Source: an uncultured Pirellulaceae bacterium
Lineage (GTDB): Bacteria; Planctomycetota; Planctomycetia; Pirellulales; Pirellulaceae
Length of the DNA: 37,423 nt
Direction of reading: 5' to 3'
Assembly: GCA_938036435.1 (NCBI GenBank)
Contig: CALHPU010000140.1
Span: 1-37,423 of the forward strand
This document shows positions 8,787 to 16,660 of the stretch, in pieces. The position numbers were made by a program, and so were the translations under genes. How positions within the stretch are numbered: position 1 is the first letter of the stretch; each line of letters begins with the position of its first letter. The notes below the pieces were generated by a model. That model was not told where the DNA came from, did not search any database, and saw nothing but the letters and a program-made list of their open reading frames with translations.

Positions 8787-10841
8787 ATGAAAACATCACA
8801 CAACACAACGCGCGTGCATTGGTCGCAACGTTTTGGCTTAACGCGCGGTGCCGCTTCGTGCGGCAGGTTGATTTGTTCTCGTGTCGCGATGATGACCAAT
8901 GTTTTATTTGGTGCAATTCTGATTACCGTTTCGGTTGCCCCTGCTTGGTCGCAAAACATTGCTGATGCCTCTACTAGTTCTTCCCCGAACATTGTTTTAC
9001 TGGTCGCCGACGGTTTAGGCATTGGCGGTTTGGGATGCTACGGAAATGAAGTTGTCAGCACACCTCACCTAGACGCTTTGGCCGCCTCTGGGATGAAGTT
9101 CAACAATGCGTACTGCGGTGCCCCCGCAGCAGCGCCTTCTCTCGCGATGTTGTTGACTGGACAGCACGCTGGTAACTGTTCAATTCGCGCTGACACCGGC
9201 GGAGTGCCGCTAACAAACGACGAAATCACCATCGCCGAGATGCTCAAACAGCGCGGTTACCAGACCGGTGGGTTTGGCAAATGGGCGTTGGGAATTCAAA
9301 ACTCCGAGGGCGATCCGCTAAATCAAGGGTTTGACGAGTTTTACGGTTACTACCATGCGACGCACGCTCAAAACCATTTTGCTGAATACCTTATCCGTGA
9401 CGGGCAATACGAACAGATACCCGAAAACATGCTGGCAAATATCAGCACAAACAACGCTGGACTTGTCGCTCAAGAGAATTCGGCAACCGGAAAACGGTTG
9501 GTATGGACTCCTGAATTGATCATGCGTGAAGCAAGAGACTTCATTGACCGCAATAAGGATCGACCGTTCTTTTGCTATTTGCCGCTGACATTGCCGCACG
9601 GGCATTTTCATGTGCCGGATTCTGATCCTGCGCTATCAAAATTTAAAAACCTCCGATGGTCTGACTGGGCGATCGCCGCAGCGGCGATGACGCAGCGTTT
9701 GGATACCGAAGTAGGTGCTTTGCAGCAATTGTTGACGGATTTGAACTTGAACAGAAACACCATCGTCATTTTTTGCTCGGGGCAGGGGGCGGCAATGCGA
9801 TTTGATGGTGAGCTCGATGCGGCCAAGCCATGGCGAGGATCGGGCCGGAGTGTCTACGAGGGCGCTTTACGCGTGCCGCTGATTGTGAGTTGGCCGGGAC
9901 ATATAGCCGAAAAATCGGAATCAGATTTGGCCGTTGGACTAGGCGACGTTTTCGGCACACTGGAAGATTTCACACGCCTTGCGAGCAGAAAAGGAAAAGG
10001 CATCCGGCAAACGGAGGCCAGTGAAGACACATCCAATCCGCTACCTCACTCGTTTTCATTTGCAAGAGAGTTGATGGGAGACATCGCAAAACAAGAACAG
10101 CACGAATTCTTTATCTGGCAATGGGCGGCGTACAACCCAAAAACCGCACATTGGCATCCAGCCATGCAGGCGGTCCGGTCAGTGAACTGGAAACTGCTAC
10201 GTCACTCCGAAGAAGAACCTTGGGAATTGTACGATCTTGATTCCGACCCCACTGAGACATCAGATTTGGCTGCCGAACGTTCGCAGCTCGTTACGCGAAT
10301 GGAAAAGCTATTTCAAAACAACCTCTCGCCCCCGCCACCTCAGCGCGAGGCAATGATCACGTGGAATGTCCCGTTTCGATGGAATAATCGTGATCACGGA
10401 CGACAGCTTTTTGAATCAAAGATCGAGAAGGTTATTGATGAATCGGCAGCACAATTTAGAGGCGTAAAGTTTGACAAAGATGCGGTCCTTTTAGGCATGT
10501 CGCAGCAACAGGATTCTTCGGGAACAATCCACCTGAACTTTGCTTGGCACTTGAAGTCGGGAAGGCGGCCAATTCGATTTTTACACGTTTGCGATGCTGA
10601 GGGAAACCTTATTCGACAACTGCCGGGTGATGCTGTGATTTTCTCCGAAGTCAATCAAGACAAAATGGTCATCGACTACGTTGCTGTCACACCTGAAAAA
10701 CTCGAATCGGCCAATTCAGTTGCCGTCGGTTTCTATGACCCTGTCAAAAAATCCGCCGTCGTTGCTGACGGCACGTCGAGCCAAAAGTACCGGTTGACGG
10801 TTTGGGAAAAAGAAATCAACAAAGCAACGGATGCACGTTAG
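8787..10841 (+). CDS. Sulfatase-fold protein with degenerate active site (probable pseudo-sulfatase), secreted
   Basis: A 684-residue protein with the alkaline-phosphatase/sulfatase fold. The hallmark order is intact: SPNIVLLVAD, PHLDALAASG, PSLAMLLTG, GGFGKWALG, LPHGHFHVPD, YEGALRVPLIVSWPG, and YDLDSDPTETSDLA. The catalytic residues are mostly gone. The formylglycine motif CxPSR reads AAPSL (Ala115, Leu119). The metal pair DD is DG (75-76). GKWHLG is GKWALG, and SDNG is SGQG (331-334). Lys165 and His271 remain. After the sulfatase domain comes an unrecognised region of about 170 residues, beginning after the run PPPPQ. A signal segment (MTNVLFGAILITVSVAPAWS) starts at residue 36; the true start may be 8889 or 8892 rather than 8787. 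Loss of sulfatase activity is inferred; a binding or scaffold role is possible. Confidence 0.82.
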   Translation: MKTSHNTTRVHWSQRFGLTRGAASCGRLICSRVAMMTNVLFGAILITVSVAPAWSQNIADASTSSSPNIVLLVADGLGIGGLGCYGNEVVSTPHLDALAASGMKFNNAYCGAPAAAPSLAMLLTGQHAGNCSIRADTGGVPLTNDEITIAEMLKQRGYQTGGFGKWALGIQNSEGDPLNQGFDEFYGYYHATHAQNHFAEYLIRDGQYEQIPENMLANISTNNAGLVAQENSATGKRLVWTPELIMREARDFIDRNKDRPFFCYLPLTLPHGHFHVPDSDPALSKFKNLRWSDWAIAAAAMTQRLDTEVGALQQLLTDLNLNRNTIVIFCSGQGAAMRFDGELDAAKPWRGSGRSVYEGALRVPLIVSWPGHIAEKSESDLAVGLGDVFGTLEDFTRLASRKGKGIRQTEASEDTSNPLPHSFSFARELMGDIAKQEQHEFFIWQWAAYNPKTAHWHPAMQAVRSVNWKLLRHSEEEPWELYDLDSDPTETSDLAAERSQLVTRMEKLFQNNLSPPPPQREAMITWNVPFRWNNRDHGRQLFESKIEKVIDESAAQFRGVKFDKDAVLLGMSQQQDSSGTIHLNFAWHLKSGRRPIRFLHVCDAEGNLIRQLPGDAVIFSEVNQDKMVIDYVAVTPEKLESANSVAVGFYDPVKKSAVVADGTSSQKYRLTVWEKEINKATDAR

Positions 10842-11106
10842 CATCACTTCGGCGAGATCTGCAGACGGGATTGCGACTTCGTTGGTTTGCTTTGAAACGC
10901 ACCGTTCAGCGATTCAGATTCACGTTTGTGAACCAATCAATAGATCAGTCGCCTTCTTGGTCGCCCACGGACGTTTCCAACCTTGGGAATCTCAACGTGG
11001 CAAGACTCTGCGACTTCCCAAGTCGAGTTTTCACGTTTTGGGGAGCCACGATTCACCAAGGATCGTGTCCGTTGAGCTTACCTGCCACCGGCGGCCAGCG
11101 AGGCAT

Positions 11107-11601
11107 CTAAAGATGAAACTGGCGACAGTATTCATAGACTGCCATGGTGGTGGCAGTCACCACATTATAGCTGTGCGGCATTCCGTAGACCGGAATTTCA
11201 ATACACTCGTCAACAACCCGAAGTTCTTCGTTCGGAATGCCGCGCCCCTCATGTCCAATGAGCAACGCGGTCTTCCGTTGGAAGGCGTAGTCATAAAGCA
11301 CTTGCGACGACTCGGTCTGCTCTAGGGCCACGATGTGATAGCCGCTGGCGCGTAACTTTTTCAGTACCGGGATCAGCGAACGACGTTTCTCGATCAACAC
11401 GTGATCGACACCGTCTCTGGCAATTTTTGGATCAACCTTGTCAGAGCCAGAGGTAATGATTCTCCTAATTCCAGCACACCCAGCCAGCCGTACAAGGCGG
11501 GCCAGATTGACTTGGCTTTTTAGCGCCGGGACCACCAACAGCATTTCTTGCTGTTGCTCGAGTTGAGTTGGCGGTTTGTGTCGAAAATGCTTGGCGCACA
11601 T
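11107..11601 (-). CDS. SpoU/TrmH-family RNA 2'-O-methyltransferase
   Basis: A 164-residue SPOUT-fold enzyme that should methylate a ribose 2'-OH in tRNA or rRNA using S-adenosylmethionine. Motif 1 is NLARLVRLAG (Asn32, Arg38). Motif 2 is LLIGHEGRGIP (113-123). Motif 3 is IEIPVYGMPHSYNVVTA (134-150), where the Asn of the usual SLN is kept as SYN. Motifs 2 and 3 form the knot that binds the cofactor. It lacks the N-terminal RNA-binding domain of larger TrmH/RlmB proteins. The gene starts 15 bases after the DUF3127 gene on the same strand, so the two are probably cotranscribed. The exact RNA target cannot be told. Confidence 0.82.
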   Translation of the reverse strand: MCAKHFRHKPPTQLEQQQEMLLVVPALKSQVNLARLVRLAGCAGIRRIITSGSDKVDPKIARDGVDHVLIEKRRSLIPVLKKLRASGYHIVALEQTESSQVLYDYAFQRKTALLIGHEGRGIPNEELRVVDECIEIPVYGMPHSYNVVTATTMAVYEYCRQFHL

Positions 11602-11616
11602 CGAGAAAAGGTGCCT

Positions 11617-12003
11617 CTAGAACGGAATGTCGTTTTCGTCGTACGAATCGGCGAACGCATCGTTGGCCGCCGCCGCAGAATCTCCTGTCTCTTCCCCGGC
11701 AGGCGTGCCGGCGGTGAGAACCTTGAAGCTGATCGCCTCAGCGCTCAGGAAAAACCTTACCTCTGAGGAGGGATCCTTCTGCCATTTGCGTCCGGAAAGC
11801 TTATAGCTGATCTCAACTTCATTCCCGACGCTCATTTCGTCGACCGATTCGCAGGAGTCTCGCACAAATTCTACGGGAATAAAATTGGCGAATCGACCAT
11901 TGTCTTGCTCAAGCACTACCAACCGCTTGCGAAAGCCTTTCTGGCCGTAGGTTTTTGTTTCTTCGATCAAGTGGACGATGCCACGAACTTTGGACTCACT
12001 CAT
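11617..12003 (-). CDS. DUF3127 OB-fold protein with SSB-like acidic C-terminal tip
   Basis: A 128-residue protein. Residues 1-95 match the DUF3127 pattern (KVRGIVHLIEETKTYGQKGF, FIPVEFV, VGNEVEISYKLSGRKW), a family thought to adopt an OB fold. A short disordered Ala/Gly/Asp linker follows, ending in DENDIPF. That ending closely resembles the DDDIPF tip through which single-stranded DNA-binding protein recruits partners. A role with single-stranded nucleic acid is inferred, not shown. It is the first gene of a two-gene unit with the SpoU methyltransferase and is divergent from the ArsC-like selenoprotein candidate. Confidence 0.72.
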   Translation of the reverse strand: MSESKVRGIVHLIEETKTYGQKGFRKRLVVLEQDNGRFANFIPVEFVRDSCESVDEMSVGNEVEISYKLSGRKWQKDPSSEVRFFLSAEAISFKVLTAGTPAGEETGDSAAAANDAFADSYDENDIPF

Positions 12004-12244
12004 AACGGTATTCTTTGTTTCGATTTCACTCGGGAGCAGATACTGGGGAAATGGAGTTTTGACTCCGAGACGTTATAATACCCGATTGATCAGGATCGGA
12101 AAGAAACGTGATTTTGAAATCGCGCAAATTGGCCAAGTTAATTTCGGCCTCACTGGCCGGTCTTGCGAAGACAGCGAAGCAATTGCAGCGCGATCGTCCC
12201 TGCGGAACTTAATTCAACCCTTTGAACAGCAAACAGAGAACGAA

Positions 12245-12595
12245 ATGCCCAAGAAAGTAAATTGGCACTATCACCGCAAGGGCTGAAAGACCTGCACCAA
12301 AACGCAAGAGTTTCTTGCGGAAGCAGGTATTGCTCCTTCGGTTACCGCCGACGCGAAAAAGGAAGTGCATCAAAAATCGCATGCCCTCGAATTGTTGTCC
12401 AACGCATCGCGGTTGCACGTTGCCAAAGGTAAAAAGGTCGTAGCGCTCGATTTGAACAACACCGAACTCAGCAGCGACGAAATTCTGAAGCTGGTCTTGG
12501 GACCTACGGGCAACCTACGCGCACCTACCTTGCGAGTGGGCAAAACGTTAGTTGTTGGTTTCAACGAAGAAATGTACGCCAACGTTCTAGGATAA
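12245..12595 (+). CDS. ArsC-like thioredoxin-fold protein with in-frame UGA (probable selenoprotein, UxxC)
   Basis: ATG at 12245, an in-frame TGA at 12284-12286 (codon 14), then an open frame to TAA at 12593-12595: 116 residues if UGA is read as selenocysteine. Around the UGA the protein reads HYHRKG-U-KTCTKTQEF. Cys17 is three residues after the UGA, as in a CxxC redox site at the end of the first strand. The C-terminal half has VAKGKKVVALDL, GPTGNLRAPTLRVGK and LVVGFNEE, the cis-proline region of ArsC/Spx-like proteins. A predicted SECIS hairpin follows (12290-12328). The likely role is a cytoplasmic selenol/thiol oxidoreductase; no signal peptide is visible. Treated as an ordinary stop, the UGA would leave a 13-residue peptide. 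The exact ArsC subfamily is uncertain. Confidence 0.85.
12284..12328 (+). promoter_or_regulatory. UGA codon and predicted bacterial SECIS hairpin of the ArsC-like gene
   Basis: After UGA at 12284-12286, ACCTGC (12290-12295) pairs with GCAGGT (12323-12328), and CGCAAG (12303-12308) pairs with CTTGCG (12314-12319). The apical loop is AGTTT. Its G at 12310 lies 24 bases after the UGA, within the range for bacterial SECIS elements bound by SelB. The loop GTT is shared with the other two candidates. Confidence 0.75.
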
Positions 12596-12925
12596 AATCG
12601 CACGAACGGCTAACGGCTGTCTCGCGATGATCTCGCTCAATTATTACGCGACGCGGAATCGTTAATCGCACGAGACTTCTGAACTTGCTGCAGTTACATA
12701 CTCTCTGCATCTAGACTCTCCATCTAGATCCGAAGCGATCCGGGCCACGCGGTCGGAGGATATAACGGATATACCGATTAGGTAGCCGTCGCACGCGTAT
12801 CTCGCAGGTTTTCGGACAAAACATTATGTCCGCAGATGCTGGGGAACTATATTGAGGTCTGAAAATTTTTGCCTGCGAACTCTCGCAATGCATCTAGCCA
12901 CAAACGAAATATGGAGAATTTTTCG

Positions 12926-13432
12926 ATGACCAAACTACTCAAGAAAGTTGCTATCGCAGCAATGTTGACACCGTTCTTGTTCGGCAGCTTTGCAGCCGCG
13001 CAAGAAGTTGCAGGCCCTGACAGCGGAACTGTGCTTTACGTAAACCTTTCTCAAGACCGCGAACTATCCGGCGTCTTGGTTGAAATGGCCGACATGAAAG
13101 TGACAACAAGCTTCGGCGAAGTTGCGATCCCATTCTCAAAAATTGATGGCATTAAATTGCACGCGGATGCCTCTGATTCATCGGTAATTGCCTTCAAGAA
13201 CGGCGACCTAATCACAGGCAAAGTTGTTCTTGACCAAGTCAAGCTGAAAACCGATTGGGGTGCAGCCCACGTTAACACGACTCAGATCGAGTCTGTTACA
13301 ACAACAAAGAACGCCAAATTCTTTTCAGACATGAGTGCTGGAAAGCGCAAGTGGCGTTTCTCGAAGGCTCCAATGAGCAGTGGCAGAGCCCCAACAAGCG
13401 CGCCGACTGCTCCACGATTCTCAACTAACTAG
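12926..13432 (+). CDS. Secreted protein, first of three paralogues (LxG...NGD repeat family)
   Basis: A 168-residue protein with a signal peptide (MTKLLKKVAIAAMLTPFLFG, cleavage near AAAQ). The mature part has two linked beta-rich units: ELSGVLVEMADMKVTTSFGE then VAIPFSKIDGIKLHADAS, and FKNGDLITGKVVL then LKTDWGAAHVNTTQIESV. The same pattern is in the genes at 13616 and 14899, closest in the latter. The C-terminal tail is rich in Ser, Ala and Pro. A motif of the form NGDxLTG...TxWGxxxI...IxSI occurs in many secreted bacterial proteins of unknown role. ATG at 12926 follows GGAG with nine-base spacing; the ATG at 12911 is an alternative. No enzymatic function can be assigned. Confidence 0.72.
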   Translation: MTKLLKKVAIAAMLTPFLFGSFAAAQEVAGPDSGTVLYVNLSQDRELSGVLVEMADMKVTTSFGEVAIPFSKIDGIKLHADASDSSVIAFKNGDLITGKVVLDQVKLKTDWGAAHVNTTQIESVTTTKNAKFFSDMSAGKRKWRFSKAPMSSGRAPTSAPTAPRFSTN

Positions 13433-13452
13433 AGATCGCTTGTGCGCTAGAT

Positions 13453-13481
13453 CAGTCAGCTTCCAGTAATGGGGCTGGCTG
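13453..13481 (+). terminator. Possible hairpin terminator after the first paralogue
   Basis: CAGTCAGC (13453-13460) pairs with GCTGGCTG (13474-13481), with one G-T pair, followed by TTTATGCG. The T tract is short, so termination may be weak. It lies 20 bases after the stop at 13432. Confidence 0.35.
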
Positions 13482-13615
13482 TTTATGCGTGTGGTATTTT
13501 TCGGCAATACTTTTGGGGTTGGTTAACCCCTGCGAACAACGTGTTAACGCGGCATGACCGCAGCCCTGTATCCTATTTTAGCTGATTGTTGTTGCTTCAG
13601 AGAAAGTTCGTCACC

Positions 13616-14791
13616 ATGAAATCGAGTCTTATTTGTCTGCTTGCTCTGGTCTGCCCTGTTCTGACCATTTCCAGTGCGAACGCCGCTGGAGAAGAGGATC
13701 GTGTCTCAGCCGTGATCGTTTTACAAGACGCAGATGTCGTCTCTCTGAAACAAACTGGCTTCATTAAAATGGCTATTCCGCCAGCGATGATTGATCGCGT
13801 TGATTCAGTGACCCTGAAACGCCCAATTCGGTTCAAAGACGAAGCGGCTGTTTTGTTCAGTGACGTCGATCGCCGCAACGCGATGGTTTCGGTACGTATC
13901 GATGACGCGACGATGGAACAGATTGATTACCAACCCGTTGAGCTGAAGATCTTCGAATCCGGATTCTCAAGCATTGTTGTTCAATATCGTCCTGGAAACT
14001 CAAAGCCAGCCCAAAAGTCATCTAAAGACGACAGCGGTATTTTTGTAACGCAATTGAACAACTCCAAGTCGTTGACTGGGCGGTTCGCGGGCATGAAAGA
14101 ATTCGCGATCAAGTCCGAACTTGGTGAGATCGATGTGGTGCTTGAAGATGTTTCGCAAATAACATTTGAGGATGATGACCGCGCGACTGTCCAAATGAAC
14201 AACGGCGACCAACTTTCCGGAGAAATCGACTTCCGAAACATTACGATCAATAGCCGTTGGGGCTTGGAAGATCTTAAAGTGTCTGAAATTGCCATCATTT
14301 CAAGATCCATCGACAACTCCATTGCAGAATCCAGCATTAACGCGATGGCGTTCGCGACGCCTATGTCGCTTCCTCAATCCGTGCCGGTTCCGCAGGTCTC
14401 CATTCCGCAACCCATGATGGCGATGCCGGGCGACTGGCAAGATTACAGCTACTCATATCCAAACAACCAACGAATCGACACTGTTCCCGGGTCGCTTGGT
14501 GAGGCCTACGATACTTACGCCAATCAAAATGCATTCGATCAGTCTATGGACCAATTGATGCAGCCTATGGAAATGATGCCGATGGAAATGATGCCGATGG
14601 ACCAATCGTTCGGTCCGTTCTTTGGAGATCCAGTGCCTATCGGAGAGCCGCTGCCCATCGGAGAGCCGATGATTCTAGACGAACAACCAGTCGGTGGTTT
14701 TGGCGAGATGATCCAAACCCAGCAGGAAATCCCTTTGCCACAGAACGGGTCTCCTAGCAACGAGAATGATTTCTGGTTCTTCCCTCAGTAA
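13616..14791 (+). CDS. Secreted protein, second paralogue, with Met/Pro-rich C-terminal repeats
   Basis: A 391-residue protein with a signal peptide (MKSSLICLLALVCPVLTISSANA). Residues 30-130 resemble the N-terminal region of the paralogue at 14899 (strand pattern LKQTGFIKMAIPPAMIDRV). Residues 145-230 carry the divergent family unit (SKSLTGRFAGMKEFAIKSEL, MNNGDQLSGEIDF, INSRWGLEDLKVSEIAII). The last 140 residues are low complexity, with tandem PMEMMPMEMM and PIGEPLPIGEP repeats and many Gln, Pro and Met. No catalytic motif is seen. The ATG at 13616 directly precedes the signal peptide; an upstream TTG start at 13586 would add ten residues. It may be a cell-surface or matrix protein, but that is inference. 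Confidence 0.72.
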   Translation: MKSSLICLLALVCPVLTISSANAAGEEDRVSAVIVLQDADVVSLKQTGFIKMAIPPAMIDRVDSVTLKRPIRFKDEAAVLFSDVDRRNAMVSVRIDDATMEQIDYQPVELKIFESGFSSIVVQYRPGNSKPAQKSSKDDSGIFVTQLNNSKSLTGRFAGMKEFAIKSELGEIDVVLEDVSQITFEDDDRATVQMNNGDQLSGEIDFRNITINSRWGLEDLKVSEIAIISRSIDNSIAESSINAMAFATPMSLPQSVPVPQVSIPQPMMAMPGDWQDYSYSYPNNQRIDTVPGSLGEAYDTYANQNAFDQSMDQLMQPMEMMPMEMMPMDQSFGPFFGDPVPIGEPLPIGEPMILDEQPVGGFGEMIQTQQEIPLPQNGSPSNENDFWFFPQ

Positions 14792-14809
14792 TTTTGCTCG
14801 CGAAACAAC

Positions 14810-14844
14810 TGTGTCGGGGGAATGCCCTTTGTTCCATCGACACA
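14810..14844 (+). terminator. Hairpin between second and third paralogues
   Basis: TGTGTCG (14810-14816) pairs with CGACACA (14838-14844), and GGAA with TTCC inside it. It sits 18 bases after the stop at 14791. There is no T tract, so it may be an attenuating or RNA-stabilising hairpin rather than a terminator. Confidence 0.3.
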
Positions 14845-14898
14845 AACAAAACCTTACCTATTCAGAACTCAAAACTTAAGTGAATCCTTGGAGGTTCC

Positions 14899-15663
14899 AT
14901 GCTTAAAAAACTTCTTCTAACTGCAGTTGTTGCAGTGCTCGTTCTTTCTTCGTCAACGTTCGCGCAAGATCGATATTCGTTGACTTTGAACAACGAATAC
15001 CTGACGAACTTGAAATCGTCAGGCAGTCTAAAGTCCGAAGTCAGTGAATCCGCTCGCAACAAGATTGGATTTATCGAACTGCGTTACGACGACAGCAAGG
15101 ACAAGACTCCGATCGAATTGGACGTCGAAATCACTCGCAACGGAAGCGATGCTGTGATCGTGCTAGACAACGAATTGATCGCGAAGATCAAAGGACAGCC
15201 AGTTCGCATTCCAGCCAGAGAAAATGGGTTCTCACGTGTTCTGTTAAAATACGACGCGCCGGCCGTTGGCATTAAATCGAGCCAAATTATCAGCGAAGAT
15301 CTATTGTTTGTTCGCTTAAGCGACGTCAAGTCGTTAGCTGGAGAATTGGATGAAATCTCAGAAATCACAATGACGACCAAATTTGGCGATGTAACTATCC
15401 CGATGGAACAAATTGCGGGAATTAAACTTCACACCGATGAAGACGATTCGGCGGTGGTTGTCATGGTCGATGGCGATGTTTTGACCGGCGTTCCTTCTCT
15501 TCCAACTCTGCAACTCAGTACTGACTGGGGTAAAGCCGAAATTAATCCAGAAGCGGTTCAGTCGATTACGACAACCAGTAACAGCAAGTTTTCTCGTCAG
15601 AACACTGACTTCGGCACACGCTGGACGCTTAAAACCGGAAACTCATTTGCTCCCGGAATGTAA
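14899..15663 (+). CDS. Secreted protein, third paralogue
   Basis: A 254-residue protein with a signal peptide (MLKKLLLTAVVAVLVLSSSTFA). Residues 25-120 form a domain shared with the second paralogue. Residues 135-240 form the repeat unit shared with the first paralogue: SLAGELDEISEITMTTKFGD, VTIPMEQIAGIKLHTDEDDS, GDVLTG, LSTDWGKAEINPEAVQSITT. It therefore joins the N-terminal domain type of the second gene to the C-terminal type of the first. GGAGG lies six bases before the ATG, one of the strongest ribosome sites in the window, suggesting high expression. A clear terminator follows. The function is unknown. Confidence 0.78.
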   Translation: MLKKLLLTAVVAVLVLSSSTFAQDRYSLTLNNEYLTNLKSSGSLKSEVSESARNKIGFIELRYDDSKDKTPIELDVEITRNGSDAVIVLDNELIAKIKGQPVRIPARENGFSRVLLKYDAPAVGIKSSQIISEDLLFVRLSDVKSLAGELDEISEITMTTKFGDVTIPMEQIAGIKLHTDEDDSAVVVMVDGDVLTGVPSLPTLQLSTDWGKAEINPEAVQSITTTSNSKFSRQNTDFGTRWTLKTGNSFAPGM

Positions 15664-15696
15664 GCAAGTCCTCGAGCGATAATTTTGAGTAGGTAG

Positions 15697-15731
15697 CGCA
15701 TCGTGACAGATTTCTGTTACGGTGCGTTTTT
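15697..15731 (+). terminator. Rho-independent terminator after the third paralogue
   Basis: CGCATCGTGACAG (15697-15709) pairs with CTGTTACGGTGCG (15714-15726) through 13 pairs including two G-T pairs, with loop ATTT, followed directly by TTTTT (15727-15731). It lies 34 bases after the stop at 15663. Confidence 0.8.
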
Positions 15732-15841
15732 CGATAGTTCCTCAAGGATTGCAATCAAGACGGCGTCATAGACGTTGCCGACATTCCTTCTTTTATTGCA
15801 ATTCTTGTTGGTAGTTAAGCACCTTGGATTCAGCCCTTATT

Positions 15842-16660
15842 TCAGCCTTTGATTCCGCTGGTGCTGATGCCCTCGACGAACGTCTTCTGCGCTAAAAAGA
15901 AGACGACGATCATCGGAATCGAAAACATAACAGCCGCGGCCAAAAGCAGATGGGTCTGATCTCCATAGGAGCTGACAAATCGCTCCAGCCCGTACGCCAG
16001 AGGGAATTTCTGGGGGTCACTCAGGTATAGCAGAGCCCCACCGAAATCGTTCCAAGTCTGCACAAACTGGAACAACGCCACTGTTGCCAGAGCTGGCGTG
16101 GAGAGAGGAACCACGATTCTCCAAAACAATCCCCAATCGCCTAGGCCGTCGATGCGTCCGGCCTCCAAAAGTTCTTCTGGAATCGAAATGAAGAACTGCC
16201 GCAACAAAAATATAAAAAAAGCGTCACCAAGAAACGTCGGCCCAATGATGGCCCACAACGAATTATAGAGACCAATTTCGCTGATCAAAATGAACCTCGG
16301 CACCATCATGATCTGCCACGGCAGCAACATTGTGGCGATCACGGTCAACATCACCCACTGTCGCCCTCGCCACTGCACTCGGCAAAGTCCATAGGCAACC
16401 ACGCTGCACGAGAGAGTGGATCCGATGACACAACCAACACACAATATTAGTGTGTTGGTCAGGTAAAGCCCAAACGGCATGCTAGTGATTGCCTGAGGGT
16501 AGTTTGCCCATTGGGCCGATTCGGGGAAGCTGTTCGGGTTGCGAGACAATTGTTCAGGCGTTTGCAACGAACCGCTGACCATCATGATCATCGGCAAAGC
16601 AAAAATCAGCCCAACCAAGATCAGCAGACCATAGATGGCAAATTTTGATCGGAAAGACAT
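15842..16660 (-). CDS. Carbohydrate ABC transporter permease, MalG/UgpE type
   Basis: A 272-residue inner-membrane permease with about six transmembrane segments. The cytoplasmic EAA loop that contacts the ATPase reads EAGRIDGLGDWGLFWRI followed by VVPLSTPALA. The C-terminus VEGISTSGIKG is typical for MalG-like subunits (family ending with GxxxGAxKG). It is the last gene of a three-gene operon; its ATG overlaps the stop of the solute-binding gene as TGATG, so translation is probably coupled. With the MalF-type permease at 18059-19036 it should form the channel of a sugar importer. No ATPase gene follows, so a shared MsmK/UgpC-type ATPase encoded elsewhere is likely. Confidence 0.9.
   Translation of the reverse strand: MSFRSKFAIYGLLILVGLIFALPMIMMVSGSLQTPEQLSRNPNSFPESAQWANYPQAITSMPFGLYLTNTLILCVGCVIGSTLSCSVVAYGLCRVQWRGRQWVMLTVIATMLLPWQIMMVPRFILISEIGLYNSLWAIIGPTFLGDAFFIFLLRQFFISIPEELLEAGRIDGLGDWGLFWRIVVPLSTPALATVALFQFVQTWNDFGGALLYLSDPQKFPLAYGLERFVSSYGDQTHLLLAAAVMFSIPMIVVFFLAQKTFVEGISTSGIKG

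Noticed and set aside
10831..11325. 164-codon open frame after the sulfatase-like gene.
   Set aside because: It overlaps the SpoU methyltransferase on the other strand and shows no domain pattern.
12059..12079. TTGACT and TATAAT upstream of the ArsC-like gene as a sigma-70 promoter.
   Set aside because: The two hexamers are only nine bases apart, far from the usual 16-18. TATAAT alone is not enough.
13511..13530. GGGGTT-GGTT-AACCCC palindrome as a terminator for the first secreted paralogue.
   Set aside because: The stem is six pairs with no T tract on either side and it is 80 bases after the stop; the hairpin at 13453-13481 is nearer.
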